A DNA stretch of 64,000 bases, taken from NCBI GenBank assembly GCA_910579805.1, contig CAJTWM010000001.1:1-64000 (forward strand), written 5' to 3'. Shown piece after piece: positions 8,017 through 17,498 of the stretch (its first letter is position 1; the number at the start of each line of letters is the position of its first letter). Source of the stretch: an uncultured Lachnospiraceae bacterium. GTDB taxonomy: Bacteria; Bacillota; Clostridia; Lachnospirales; Lachnospiraceae. The translations under genes and the position numbers were made by a program. Below the pieces are notes generated by a model. It saw nothing but the letters and a program-made list of their open reading frames with translations, was not told the DNA's origin and made no database searches.

Positions 8017-8985
8017 CTACTTAAGCTTTTTTAATACATCCATTAGTTTCGAATTAATCTCTTTCATTTGTTCTAACTGGGATACCGCGTTCTGATACCC
8101 CTGAAACAGATTCTTTATTTTTTCTTCCAATGCGGGATTTTCAAAACTGTCTTTCATAAACGCAGATACGAGCTTTTGGTAACACGGGGTAAGCGCCGCG
8201 TAATCCCACCATAATTTTTGAATGTCAAAGTGAAAATCCGTGGTGTTCCATGGTTTCGCACCGACAAAATGAACGATATAGGCGTTTTCTTTTACCGTTT
8301 CGTACGATATGTGTTCCCGATGGGCTATATTGGCAAACAGGTCGTATGCATACGGATCGATATAACCGATACGCTGCCAGTGAACATAATTCAATATGTC
8401 CTGATCCGGCGCAAACATTGCATAATCCCACTCCTCTATCGCGCGAAGATAAAACTCAAAATTATATTTTCCCCTCATTTGGGCAATATTTAACAGCATG
8501 ACGCCGGAATTAAAATATTGAAATCCCAGTTCCAGCATCGGTTCAAACATTTGGCGCTGCTTTTCGGTAAAATCATCCCCGCATTTCCCGCAGGCGTCGA
8601 CGCATGTGATGATCTCCGTTCCCTGAAAATCAACCGTATAATATTCTTCCAGCGATCTGTTGACGATCAGATCCACGTCGAGATACAGGATCCGTTCCAC
8701 CCCCGCCGGAAGGTAATCCAATAGCAAAAGACGATAATAAGCCTCCACGCTCCATTTTTCGTCCCTGGGAAATCTGTCATGAAATATCCCGGGACCGACG
8801 GGGACCGGAATCAAAACGATATCATATTCCTTAAGACACTCCCGCATATACTGAAAATGTTCTTCCGTAAGCTCGCCATGCAGAAGATATGCATGAACGG
8901 ATACCGGATTATTCACACATAACGACGTAAGCATCACGACCGTATAGTCTATATATTTTTGATTTAATGCCGTTGCGATATTCAC
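8017..8985 (-). CDS. GT8 family glycosyltransferase
   Basis: A 322-residue retaining glycosyltransferase of the LgtC/GspA type. Signature features are the DXD motif YLDVDLIV (residues 103-105), the YYRLLLLDYLP segment before it, YFNSGVMLLN, and the C-terminal HFVGAKPWN motif that contacts the UDP-sugar. A coiled-coil-like tail (QLEQMKEINSKLMDVLKKLK) ends the protein. GT8 enzymes usually transfer galactose or glucose from UDP-sugars, so it probably adds one residue of the flagellar or surface glycan. The start is GTG, with AAGGA 11 bases upstream; no in-frame ATG is nearby. It is the last gene of the CDP-sugar module. Confidence 0.88.
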   Translation of the reverse strand: MNIATALNQKYIDYTVVMLTSLCVNNPVSVHAYLLHGELTEEHFQYMRECLKEYDIVLIPVPVGPGIFHDRFPRDEKWSVEAYYRLLLLDYLPAGVERILYLDVDLIVNRSLEEYYTVDFQGTEIITCVDACGKCGDDFTEKQRQMFEPMLELGFQYFNSGVMLLNIAQMRGKYNFEFYLRAIEEWDYAMFAPDQDILNYVHWQRIGYIDPYAYDLFANIAHREHISYETVKENAYIVHFVGAKPWNTTDFHFDIQKLWWDYAALTPCYQKLVSAFMKDSFENPALEEKIKNLFQGYQNAVSQLEQMKEINSKLMDVLKKLK

Positions 8986-9034
8986 GTTTATGCAGTCCTT
9001 TCTCTCGATTTCCTGCCCAAAGACAAGTTCCCCG

Positions 9035-9063
9035 AGTATGTATTGTGGTATAGTGTATCACAA
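9035..9063 (-). promoter_or_regulatory. Weak candidate promoter ahead of the GT8 gene
   Basis: Minus strand TTGTGA (9058-9063), 17 bases, CATACT (9035-9040), in the 92-base gap between the RfbG-like and GT8 genes. Four of six bases match in each element. Low confidence; the GT8 gene could equally be read from the upstream operon. Confidence 0.25.
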
Positions 9064-9077
9064 TCAAACGAAATATG

Positions 9078-10157
9078 CTACCGATGTATCAAAATATCGG
9101 TAAAATATTCTTTGATCTGATCCTCCGTAATCTTCACGGCATCCTCATCATTCAAATATTTCCACATCCATTCTACGGTTTTGGCGATCATCTTTTCCCG
9201 TTTCCACACCGGTTTCCATCCTAATGCGCTTTTTATTTTAGAGTTTTCCAATTTCAAAAAAGACGCCTCATGCGGCCCGCCGTCTCCCTGATGTTTCCAG
9301 CAGGACTTTTCGCCCGATATCCTCTCCCAGCCCTTGCACAATTCCGTTACCAGTTCCCCCGTCGTCAAGCAGGAGTCCTCATCCGGACCGATATTATAAC
9401 TGCCCGCATATCTTCCGTCTTCATACTGCTTTGCCGCGATCAAAAGATATGCCGTTACCGGCTCTAACACATACTGATACGGTCTGACGGAACAGGGATT
9501 GCGTACAACGATCTCCCGTTTTTCTTCTATCGCCCGAAAGCAATCCGGTACGATCCTGTCTATGGCGAAGTCTCCCCCTCCGATTACATTTCCCGCCCTT
9601 GCCGTGGAAATTGCCGTCCTGCCGTCAGCAAAGAAAGAATTGCGATAGCTTTCCGTTACCAGCTCCGAGCAGGACTTACTGTTCGAATAAGGGTCGAATC
9701 CGTTCAATTCTTCATTTTCACGATAGCCCCAGCTCCATTCCCTGTTTTTGTATACTTTATCAGTCGTTACATTTACAAAAGACTGAACGGAGGGCGTCAT
9801 GCGCACGCATTCCAATACGTTTACCGTCCCCATTACGTTGACGTCATATGTATAAACAGGATTCCGGTAGGATTCCCTGACGATGGGCTGGGCCGCCATA
9901 TGGATCACGATCTCAGGCCGTACCTGTTCAAAAACAGAACGCAGCCGCGCCAAATCTCTGATATCCCCTTCCACGGAATGTATGCTTTCCTCCACACGGG
10001 CAAGTGTAAACAGATTAGGAGCGGAAGGCGGCTGTAACGCAAATCCCGTTACATCCGCCCCTAACTGTAATAGCATCCGGCACATCCATGAGCCTTTAAA
10101 TCCCGTATGTCCTGTAATCAAAACTTTTTTTCCATGATAAAAATTTTCGTTTATCAT
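9078..10157 (-). CDS. rfbG: CDP-glucose 4,6-dehydratase
   Basis: A 359-residue extended short-chain dehydrogenase. It has the NAD-binding GHTGFKGSW motif, VIHMAAQPIVRESY and the YSNSK form of the YxxxK active site (FDPYSNSKSCSELV), together diagnostic of RfbG/DdhB. The enzyme converts CDP-D-glucose to CDP-4-keto-6-deoxy-D-glucose. Its partners are RfbF (27569-28354) and RfbH (11677-13008) in the same direction, completing the early CDP-3,6-dideoxyhexose route. The ATG at 10157 has GGTGG at the right distance; the upstream extension starting MGLLKRKKHN is not part of the family. Confidence 0.92.
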   Translation of the reverse strand: MINENFYHGKKVLITGHTGFKGSWMCRMLLQLGADVTGFALQPPSAPNLFTLARVEESIHSVEGDIRDLARLRSVFEQVRPEIVIHMAAQPIVRESYRNPVYTYDVNVMGTVNVLECVRMTPSVQSFVNVTTDKVYKNREWSWGYRENEELNGFDPYSNSKSCSELVTESYRNSFFADGRTAISTARAGNVIGGGDFAIDRIVPDCFRAIEEKREIVVRNPCSVRPYQYVLEPVTAYLLIAAKQYEDGRYAGSYNIGPDEDSCLTTGELVTELCKGWERISGEKSCWKHQGDGGPHEASFLKLENSKIKSALGWKPVWKREKMIAKTVEWMWKYLNDEDAVKITEDQIKEYFTDILIHR

Positions 10158-10208
10158 AATAGTTCCACCTTCTTCATTATGTTTCTTCCGTTTTAATAAC
10201 CCCAATTT

Positions 10209-11666
10209 TTATCTGCCTTCCAGCAAATCCGCTACCTTATCAATTACCTGTTCTTTTTCAGCACAACACCTATTGATCAAAAATACAAGGCATTCTTCAG
10301 ACACCCTGTTATTCATAACAAATTCTTTAAACCCATCCCATGACTCCTGATCAATATTGTATTCAAGTTTCACCAACATCTCGCTAATATATCTGACTTT
10401 TTGAATACCCGCCTGATAACTCCATATATGATAGAAAATATTTCCTTGTGACATTTCTTCTTTCTCATACTTGTAAATTTCAAGGCACAACCCGAAAAAA
10501 ATATACTCTGCACTGTTTTCCTCTTCTCTTATCCAGGAATTAAACCAATACAGTTTCTCCAGCTCCTGATAGTTTTCCTCCTGCAAAAGCGAATTTATCC
10601 TATTTAGGATTGCCTCTTTACATTCCTTCAGTTGTCCACAGGCAATCATTTTAAATTCTTCTTTTGGCACGGAAGAAAGCAGGGGCCACCGGTCTTTCAT
10701 CTCCTCGTAATCCTGTTCCGTCAAAGTTCCCTGCTTTCTGAATTTAACCAATTGCGTATGCGAGCCAAATAACCACGATAAATTTGTAGCCCTGTGTATT
10801 ACGTCAGCCTTATATTCATCATAGCAGGACGGAAACGCATTATTGATTTCCATCCACAATTTTCCCCATACCTGAAATCTTTCCCTGGTCCAATAATCTT
10901 CTCCAATATTGATTTCCCCAAATTTAGAAACTTCTCCGCAGATCACTCCGACCGATACGGATTCTTTCTGCGCCAGTCCGTGAAACAAGACCGTAAAATG
11001 CTCAAACAGATTTACCCCGTCAAAAAAATACCTGTCCCTAAATTCGTTCCAATCCATTCCGGCTAATAAACTCTCCACACGAAACAGGGTACAATTCATG
11101 GATGACGCCAGCCATCCCCAATCTGCATAAAATTTCTCCTTTTGAAGATAAACGATGGAGTTTGCCTCCTTATCAGGACGATCAGCATACCCTGACGATA
11201 AAAAAATCGCATCGTATCCTTTCTTGGTCTCTTCCAAAATCACCTTCAAAGTTTCCTCTTCCACATAGCATCTGTCTTTCACCATCCATATATAGTTGTA
11301 ACTATATTGTAACCCATATCCTGATAATAACATAATTAATTTTTCATCTACTTCAATATCCGGATCGATCCTGACATAATATAAATTTTTAATACCTTTC
11401 TGTATAAAATTTTCTACGATATTTAAGGTTTCCTTATTTACACTGGAATCGTAAATATATATGTCCATACCCTTATTTTGTAAAATAGGAAGAAATTTCC
11501 CTAAAACTTGTTCCATAATATCCGGACGGTTATATGTTGGTATACAATAAGCGATCTCTTTTTCTATTCTTTCCGGCCCTATATGTTCACCGCTATGGCA
11601 ATACTCATTCTCCATGCCTTTTTCATCGATCATCGTTTTCCTCTTTTCCGTGCAGTTATTCAGCAT
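10209..11666 (-). CDS. GT2-like glycosyltransferase with large helical C-terminus
   Basis: A 485-residue protein. The N-terminal ~250 residues carry a family-2-like glycosyltransferase fold: IAYCIPTYNRPDIMEQVL, DIYIYDSSVN and YIWMVKDRCYV where the DXD-equivalent region is expected, although no clear DXD is visible. The rest is helical and rich in aromatic residues, with no recognised domain. It sits between rfbH and rfbG, so it may transfer the CDP-derived dideoxy sugar, but the donor cannot be read from sequence. AAGGG precedes the ATG. Base composition appears more AT-rich than that of its immediate neighbours, which may indicate a separate origin. Confidence 0.72.
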   Translation of the reverse strand: MLNNCTEKRKTMIDEKGMENEYCHSGEHIGPERIEKEIAYCIPTYNRPDIMEQVLGKFLPILQNKGMDIYIYDSSVNKETLNIVENFIQKGIKNLYYVRIDPDIEVDEKLIMLLSGYGLQYSYNYIWMVKDRCYVEEETLKVILEETKKGYDAIFLSSGYADRPDKEANSIVYLQKEKFYADWGWLASSMNCTLFRVESLLAGMDWNEFRDRYFFDGVNLFEHFTVLFHGLAQKESVSVGVICGEVSKFGEINIGEDYWTRERFQVWGKLWMEINNAFPSCYDEYKADVIHRATNLSWLFGSHTQLVKFRKQGTLTEQDYEEMKDRWPLLSSVPKEEFKMIACGQLKECKEAILNRINSLLQEENYQELEKLYWFNSWIREEENSAEYIFFGLCLEIYKYEKEEMSQGNIFYHIWSYQAGIQKVRYISEMLVKLEYNIDQESWDGFKEFVMNNRVSEECLVFLINRCCAEKEQVIDKVADLLEGR

Positions 11667-11676
11667 ATGTTGACCC

Positions 11677-13008
11677 TTATTTCCTCTTAACCGCTTCCCT
11701 GATCTGCCCGATCATATAGTCGAGCATCCCGTCTGTCATTCCCGGATACAATCCTATCCAAAAAGAATCCCACATGATCCGGTCGGATTCTTTTAATCCG
11801 CCTACGATCCGGTATCCTGTTGCATTTTTTCTCATTTCATCAAAACAGGGCTGTCTTGTCAGGTTTCCCGCAAACAACATCCGTGTCTGCACGCCTTTTT
11901 CTTCCAGATAGCCTACGATATTGTTTTTGGATATTCCCTCCCTGCAGGTGATAAGATACCCGAACCAGTTGGGATCAGAATTCCCACAGGCTTCCGGCAG
12001 GATCAGCCACTCTCCCAATTCCCGCAGGTTTTCAGATAGATAGGCAAAATTGTTCCGCCTTGCCTCTGAGAAAAAGGGTAACTTTTCCAACTGGGCGCAC
12101 CCGATCGCCGCCTGCATATCCGTCGCTTTTAAGTTATACCCGAAATGAGAATAGACATACTTATGATCATATCCCAAAGGCAGTTCCCCGTACTGCCTGT
12201 CAAAACGATGCCCGCATTTATTATCATTGCCGGAAGCACAGATACAGTCCCGTCCCCAATCCCGCATGGAGCGGATAATCTTATGCAGCAGCGCATCGTT
12301 CGTGTAGACCGCGCCGCCTTCCCCCATCGTCATATGATGCGGAGGATAAAAACTGGAAGTTCCGATATCTCCCACAGTTCCCGTAAATTTCCATTGTCCG
12401 TCAATATAATATCTGCTGCCAAGGGCATCACAGTTATCTTCTATGAGCCATAAATGATGGCGCGTACAAAACTCCTTTACGGCTTTCAGGTCAAAAGGGT
12501 TGCCTAAAGTATGCGCCAGCATGACCGCTTTGGTCTTATCGGAGACCGCCTGCTCTAATACGGTAACGTCGATATTATACTGGGGGATCGTAACATCTAC
12601 AAACACCGGTACGGCTCCGTACTGCAGAATCGGCGTCACCGTAGTCGGGAATCCTGCCGCCGCCGTGATCACTTCGTCTCCCGGAAGGATCCTTCTGTCG
12701 CCCAAAAGCGGGGAAGTCAGCGCCATAAACGCAAGCAGATTGGCAGAAGAGCCTGAATTGACAACAGAGCAGTATTTCACCTCCAGATAGCCGGCCAGTC
12801 CGCTTTCAAACCGTTCCGTATAACGGCCTGCCGTCAGCCAGAATTCCAAAGCGCTGTCAACCAGATTGACCATTTCCTTTTCGTCATAAACACGGCCCCC
12901 GTAAGAAATCCGGTCCCCGCTTTTATATTCTTTTACGTTATGATATGTCTTGCAATAGTCCTGCACCAAATTTAAAATTTCTTCCCTTGCCTGCCGTTGT
13001 GTTTTCAT
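11677..13008 (-). CDS. rfbH: CDP-6-deoxy-L-threo-D-glycero-4-hexulose 3-dehydrase (E1)
   Basis: A 443-residue member of the DegT fold that acts as a dehydrase rather than an aminotransferase. In the motif SFYPPHHMTMGEGG the usual PLP lysine is replaced by histidine (H224), the hallmark of RfbH/E1. These enzymes use PMP and a [2Fe-2S] cluster to remove the C-3 hydroxyl of CDP-4-keto-6-deoxyglucose, together with a separate NADH reductase (RfbI/E3/DdhD). No such reductase is seen in this window, so it must be encoded elsewhere or replaced. The product would be CDP-3,6-dideoxy-4-ketohexose, the acceptor used by abequose/paratose synthases or, in yersiniose synthesis, by a ThDP enzyme. GAGGGG precedes the ATG. 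Confidence 0.92.
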   Translation of the reverse strand: MKTQRQAREEILNLVQDYCKTYHNVKEYKSGDRISYGGRVYDEKEMVNLVDSALEFWLTAGRYTERFESGLAGYLEVKYCSVVNSGSSANLLAFMALTSPLLGDRRILPGDEVITAAAGFPTTVTPILQYGAVPVFVDVTIPQYNIDVTVLEQAVSDKTKAVMLAHTLGNPFDLKAVKEFCTRHHLWLIEDNCDALGSRYYIDGQWKFTGTVGDIGTSSFYPPHHMTMGEGGAVYTNDALLHKIIRSMRDWGRDCICASGNDNKCGHRFDRQYGELPLGYDHKYVYSHFGYNLKATDMQAAIGCAQLEKLPFFSEARRNNFAYLSENLRELGEWLILPEACGNSDPNWFGYLITCREGISKNNIVGYLEEKGVQTRMLFAGNLTRQPCFDEMRKNATGYRIVGGLKESDRIMWDSFWIGLYPGMTDGMLDYMIGQIREAVKRK

Positions 13009-13035
13009 CCGCTGTCCCCTCTCTTACTTTTCCTC

Positions 13036-14520
13036 TCAGAATCCGCCCGTATACTGTTGAAAAACAGAATAGATCCTGATCAAAAACGAAAGTATCACAT
13101 TGATAAATTCTTCGCCCTCTATGGCGTCTTTGCTTATCTCATTCCAAAACCGCTGCCATTGCGCCCCGTCGATTTCCTGATCATACTTTAATTCCGTATC
13201 CTCTACCAGGTATCGCAGATTTTCCTTCATACCCTTTATCGCATCCGTAATGTAAGGATACTCCCTGCCCAGATCCTCATCGCTTAACGCTTCAACCTTT
13301 ATCAAAATATTTTCTATAAACTGCCCGATTAATTTCATCAGTTCTTTTTGTTCGTCCGATAATTGTTCAAACACGCTTCTTCTATATATAGTTTCCCAGT
13401 CTTCCTGACCTGCCCGGGCATTCATCGCATCCTGCAGCGCTTTGATCCGTACGTTCTGTTCTTTTATCACCTGTCTGTCGTCTTCTATCTGTTTTTGCAG
13501 AAACGTAATGATTCCAATTCCGCCTTCTCCGCTGTAATCGGCGAAATCCCAAAAACTATATCCGTAGTACTTTTCCAGGATCTGTCCCATATCGCAGTCC
13601 CATTTTTGTTTTGTATATTTGCTTTGTCTGTAAAAGTAATTAATCGCAAACTGTTTGTACATATCTTCGCTTGCCACAGCAATACAAAGAAAGAATTTTT
13701 CACACATAATTTCTTTGGGGGAAGACGCTTTCCGGTTCACAAAGCAATCCTGAAACGTTTTTATAAAAACGTCGTCTTCCATGTTCTCTATGATATCTTC
13801 AAACAGAATCGCATTTTCATTTATTGTGCGGATATAGGTAGGTTTAAGCGGTGTGCTTTCATTCCTGCACTCCCCTTTCCCATGCCACCGGAACTGTACC
13901 AAAGGCTCCTCCACAACATAAATATCATGTTTAAGGAGTATCAGCAGCCATTCATACAGATCCGACAATTGGCGGAATGGAAGGCGTTTTTTCACTGCTT
14001 CCCTATATACCTCCCGCTCTATCACCGAGGAAGGAAAAGCCAGACAATTTCCTTCCAGCAGCAGCCTTCTGATCCATTCATACCGGCTTCTGTTAGGTTC
14101 CATAAAAACATTTTGGGAATGGTCACAGGGACGCAGATCCTCCCCCACCTGTTCTGCCCATGAAAAACATGCTTTTATTTCCGGATTCCCTGCCAGAACT
14201 TTCATTTGCTTTTCCAGTTTGTCAGGCTTCCAAATATCATCCGAAGTCATATTGGCAATATAGTCTCCCGATGCATTTTTAACAAGGATTTCTTCACTTC
14301 GAAAAATTGCGTTTTTATCTACATGCAAAATCCTGATCCTGTCCCCATACCGCTTCATGACCTCATAAGACCTGTCCGTGGAACCGTTATCCAAAACAAT
14401 AAGTTCAAAATGACCGTACGTCTGATTCAAAACGCTTTCAATGGACTGCGCCACATAATTCTCATGATTGTAACACGGCATAATAACGCTTACAAAAGGC
14501 TTATCTCCCTTATTCTTCAT
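13036..14520 (-). CDS. GT2 family glycosyltransferase
   Basis: A 494-residue protein. The N-terminal GT-A domain has VSVIMPCYNHENYVAQSIES, VLDNGSTDRS and ANMTSDDIWKPDKLEKQ with the SDD metal motif. The C-terminal ~250 residues are helical, with a coiled-coil stretch (LQKQIEDDRQVIKEQNVRIK). The GT2 part and the following segment (CFSW...NRSRYEWI, CEKFFL) resemble the GT2 halves of the three methyltransferase-GT2 fusions in this window, so it belongs to the same paralogous family but lacks their zinc ribbon and methyltransferase. It lies between rfbH and a radical SAM gene. Confidence 0.85.
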   Translation of the reverse strand: MKNKGDKPFVSVIMPCYNHENYVAQSIESVLNQTYGHFELIVLDNGSTDRSYEVMKRYGDRIRILHVDKNAIFRSEEILVKNASGDYIANMTSDDIWKPDKLEKQMKVLAGNPEIKACFSWAEQVGEDLRPCDHSQNVFMEPNRSRYEWIRRLLLEGNCLAFPSSVIEREVYREAVKKRLPFRQLSDLYEWLLILLKHDIYVVEEPLVQFRWHGKGECRNESTPLKPTYIRTINENAILFEDIIENMEDDVFIKTFQDCFVNRKASSPKEIMCEKFFLCIAVASEDMYKQFAINYFYRQSKYTKQKWDCDMGQILEKYYGYSFWDFADYSGEGGIGIITFLQKQIEDDRQVIKEQNVRIKALQDAMNARAGQEDWETIYRRSVFEQLSDEQKELMKLIGQFIENILIKVEALSDEDLGREYPYITDAIKGMKENLRYLVEDTELKYDQEIDGAQWQRFWNEISKDAIEGEEFINVILSFLIRIYSVFQQYTGGF

Positions 14521-14569
14521 ATTTTCCTCTTCCTGAAACGCCTTTTTCGGCGCATAACCTGATCTTTTT

Positions 14570-15775
14570 CTAATAGCTCCCGTACTCTACCGCTTCTTTC
14601 AATTGCACTGCAGGCTCTACGTCTGCAGGCGCAGTTAACGGCCTGCCGTTGCAGAAATCACAAGACAGCATATTATCCTTAAAGAACAAAAAGTTCTTGA
14701 TCTTTTCTTTCATTTCGTTCGTATCTATGGTTTCTTCCATAAAATCCAAATAATCCTCTTTCCTATCCGGAATACCTTTCAACTGAAATGCATTCGCTAA
14801 AAAAGGACAACGGTATAACTTACCCTGTGCCGCAGAAAATACGTTTTTAGAACAACATTCCATAAATTTCTGCCTGATTTCCTGCGCGGATCCTCCGTGG
14901 GGGGCCATACTGCAGCAATCGACCCATCCTTCCAATTTTGTCGTCAAAAACGCAATATCTTCCGCCATGCATATTTCTTCGTTTTTTGAAAGATTCCTTG
15001 ACAGGGCATTTCCGTAATCGGAAAACAGAATCAATATTTTAGGATCTTTCAAAAGAGAGGTCATGTTTTCATTGAACGGCAGGGTTCCGTTTGAAAAAAT
15101 AACCACCTTTCCGATCACCTTCTTACCGGCCAGATAGTTTGCTATTTCACAAGCTTTAGGATGCATAAAAGGTTCGCCCCCGATCAGCCTGATTTCATTG
15201 ATCTGATCGAACAGACTGCATAGCCGGTCTATTTCTTTATAAAGTTTTTTCTCCTCAAAGTTTTCGGGATTTTTATAATATTGCGCCAAATTACTACAAT
15301 CACGGCACTTCAACGAACATTTCTGTGTAATGATAAAATCGATGCTCCTCGCAAAAAGACTTTCTTTTTCCAATAAATTCTTATGGCAGTTAATACAGGT
15401 TGAAACCGTGTATTCCACAAACTCCGACGGTTTGCCGTAGTCTCTTTCATAGACGTTTATTTCTTCCAAAATCGCGCTGCCGGACATATAATCAAAATAT
15501 CCGGATTCTTCTAATTTCTTCCGTACTTCTATGATCTCGGCCGCCGAAATGATAAAAAATGCCCTTGGATACCGTTCCTTTAATTGCGATATATGGATCA
15601 CTTCTTTACCGCAAAAGTATTTTCCTGCTTTATTAATGTTGTAATCGCAAAACACCGACACCTGTATATTATTACGGGCTAATTCGTCTGCCAGCACCTC
15701 TCCTACCGTACTGGCGCCGTATATCACGATGGGAAGGCCGCATTCTGAAATTTTGTTTTTTATTTCCGCATTCAT
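14570..15775 (-). CDS. Radical SAM protein with N-terminal Rossmann-like domain
   Basis: A 401-residue protein. Residues 1-100 form a Rossmann-like domain (LPIVIYGASTVGEVLADELA). A radical SAM core follows, with the cluster motif C153-x3-C157-x2-C160 (CSLKCRDC) and RLIGGEPFMHP as the GGE motif. Later cysteines (CCSMAPHGG, CCSKN, YRCPF, CDFC) suggest at least one auxiliary cluster of the SPASM/twitch type. A CINCHKN pair at 127-130 precedes the core. The start ATG overlaps the stop of the cyclase gene (TAATG). The substrate is unknown; a sugar or amino-sugar intermediate of this locus is a guess from context. Confidence 0.8.
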   Translation of the reverse strand: MNAEIKNKISECGLPIVIYGASTVGEVLADELARNNIQVSVFCDYNINKAGKYFCGKEVIHISQLKERYPRAFFIISAAEIIEVRKKLEESGYFDYMSGSAILEEINVYERDYGKPSEFVEYTVSTCINCHKNLLEKESLFARSIDFIITQKCSLKCRDCSNLAQYYKNPENFEEKKLYKEIDRLCSLFDQINEIRLIGGEPFMHPKACEIANYLAGKKVIGKVVIFSNGTLPFNENMTSLLKDPKILILFSDYGNALSRNLSKNEEICMAEDIAFLTTKLEGWVDCCSMAPHGGSAQEIRQKFMECCSKNVFSAAQGKLYRCPFLANAFQLKGIPDRKEDYLDFMEETIDTNEMKEKIKNFLFFKDNMLSCDFCNGRPLTAPADVEPAVQLKEAVEYGSY

Positions 15776-16353
15776 TAATAACTAATATCCTCCACTAATA
15801 CGGCGCGGCAGGGCGCACCGTCCACCTGCCCCAAATTAACCGGCTGCGCGCAAAGAAAATACTCTCCCTCTTCTATCTGCCGGAGTAGGATCCCCTCCAA
15901 AATGACCGTTTCTTTTTCCAAAAGAATTTCATGAATGTATGGCCCCGTTTTTTCGTTTCCTACCGTACAATTCTCTACCCCTATCAGATCGATTCCCGCT
16001 TCCGCTATCCTTTCCGCCGTTTCTACCGTTAATTCAAATTCTCCCTTAAGTAAGATCTTTCTTATTCCATTCCGTAAACAATTTTCTATCTCTTCCAAAG
16101 TCCTTTGTTCCATATCGATCACGGCGCATCTGCCCATAAATTTCTCCAGCGGGATCTCTCCGACGGTCTTCCCCCCGTCAATAAAATGATAGGGAGCGTC
16201 CACATGGGTAGCGTTATGGCAGCACATACTAAAACTTGTTAAATTGCATTTATCCCCATGCTTCTTTCTCAATACTTCCTGTTTCTCCGGCATCGGATCT
16301 CCCGGATATGTTTTGGATCCGAAAACTTCCTGCGATATATCATGTATCTTCAT
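15775..16353 (-). CDS. Cyclase/kynurenine-formamidase-like metal hydrolase
   Basis: A 192-residue protein of the cyclase family (PF04199). The metal-binding motif HxxTHxDxPxH is present as H46-NAT-H50-V-D52-APY-H56. An intact GVENCTVG segment near the middle corresponds to the second conserved region. Family members hydrolyse N-formyl groups (kynurenine formamidase) or catalyse cyclisations in secondary metabolism. In a locus that also makes formamido sugars, a deformylase or lactam/lactone-forming role is possible; this is inference. The start at 16353 follows GATGGGAG by five bases; the ATG inside that GATGGGAG is less likely. It is translationally coupled to the radical SAM gene. Confidence 0.8.
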   Translation of the reverse strand: MKIHDISQEVFGSKTYPGDPMPEKQEVLRKKHGDKCNLTSFSMCCHNATHVDAPYHFIDGGKTVGEIPLEKFMGRCAVIDMEQRTLEEIENCLRNGIRKILLKGEFELTVETAERIAEAGIDLIGVENCTVGNEKTGPYIHEILLEKETVILEGILLRQIEEGEYFLCAQPVNLGQVDGAPCRAVLVEDISY

Positions 16354-16373
16354 CTTAACTCCCATCTTTCAAT

Positions 16374-17456
16374 TTATAATAATAGATCGACGATCTTTTC
16401 ATCCTGAATTTGCTTCTCTTTTAGATACGCTTTAATCGGCTCCACTTGTCTCGACGCGATTACGATCACATCGTATTTATCGCCGTAATCGTTTAATTCT
16501 TCTGCCGGTATCCAAGGATACATGAAAACATTATTGGCTTCATAGCTCCTGCGCGTATCCTGCCTGTCTGAAACATATACTATCGTTTCACCCAATTCTT
16601 CCAGTCTCCTGATAACGGATTTGCCTATTTCCGACGTGCCGTATACCACGACCCTTTTCTTATGGATCCGGTCGGATACTTGGTCAATGATATAACGGTA
16701 CCAGCCGGCATCGTTGTCCGGTATCAGTATCCCTTTTTTCGCAACCTGCTTTCTTGCATATTTTTTCAGCCTTTTGATGTATTCCGGAAATCCTCCGCTT
16801 TGATTGGCCTTTCTCTCGGAATACACATTGAGGTCATGCTGCCTATACCCTCCGCAGATTCTTTTATCGACAATAATATTGGACTCTGCCAACGCGATAT
16901 GCACCAAAATACAATCCAAACCCGCTTTCATTTCTTCCGTATCCGTAAAAGGCAAAAAAGACTCCAAATACTCTTTTTGTATGGATAAACCGCTGGTATT
17001 ATTATGTGCATAGATATATCCGTATTTTGTTAAAGCCTCCGCATAATCAAAATCTGTCCTTGCGTTTACCATCCGGCTGACGCCGTCAACCGACAAGGAA
17101 GAATCTACCATTGCGCAATCCGGATATTCTTTATGTAATTGGGCCTTGTATGCCAGCATATTTTCACCATACCAGTCGTCCGCATCAAGACAGCAGATGA
17201 TTTCTCCTTTTGCAATCCTGACTCCTTCCATAAAGGCCGCATTTTGTCCTCTTCTTTCCGCCCCTTCTTCCAAAAATACGGACCTGACCCGGGAAGACTT
17301 ATTTTCATATTCCTTTATGATCTGTTTTGAATCGTCTGTTGAGCCGTCATCCACAATGATCAGTTCGAAATCATCGTAGGTCTGTTTTAAAACCGACTCC
17401 ACGGCATCCCTCAAATAAACTCCGTAATTGTAATTTGTAATAATAACAGAAATCAT
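16374..17456 (-). CDS. GT2 glycosyltransferase with C-terminal Rossmann-like domain
   Basis: A 360-residue protein. The N-terminal GT2 domain shows MISVIITNYNYGVYLRDAVE, IIVDDGSTDDS and ICCLDADDWYGENM with the DADD metal motif. From about 265 a Rossmann-like module follows (KRVVVYGTSEIGKSVIRRLE, then YDVIVIASRQ), the same kind of domain found on several other enzymes here. AAAGGAG precedes the ATG. It probably adds a sugar to the glycan; donor and acceptor cannot be assigned. Confidence 0.85.
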   Translation of the reverse strand: MISVIITNYNYGVYLRDAVESVLKQTYDDFELIIVDDGSTDDSKQIIKEYENKSSRVRSVFLEEGAERRGQNAAFMEGVRIAKGEIICCLDADDWYGENMLAYKAQLHKEYPDCAMVDSSLSVDGVSRMVNARTDFDYAEALTKYGYIYAHNNTSGLSIQKEYLESFLPFTDTEEMKAGLDCILVHIALAESNIIVDKRICGGYRQHDLNVYSERKANQSGGFPEYIKRLKKYARKQVAKKGILIPDNDAGWYRYIIDQVSDRIHKKRVVVYGTSEIGKSVIRRLEELGETIVYVSDRQDTRRSYEANNVFMYPWIPAEELNDYGDKYDVIVIASRQVEPIKAYLKEKQIQDEKIVDLLL

Positions 17457-17498
17457 TCCGTCCCGACTCCTTTCATACTTCCACCGTATCCGGCCGCC

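Noticed and set aside
11677-13008. Ordinary sugar aminotransferase
   Set aside because: The PLP lysine is replaced by His in SFYPPHHMTMGEGG, the RfbH signature, so it is a dehydrase.
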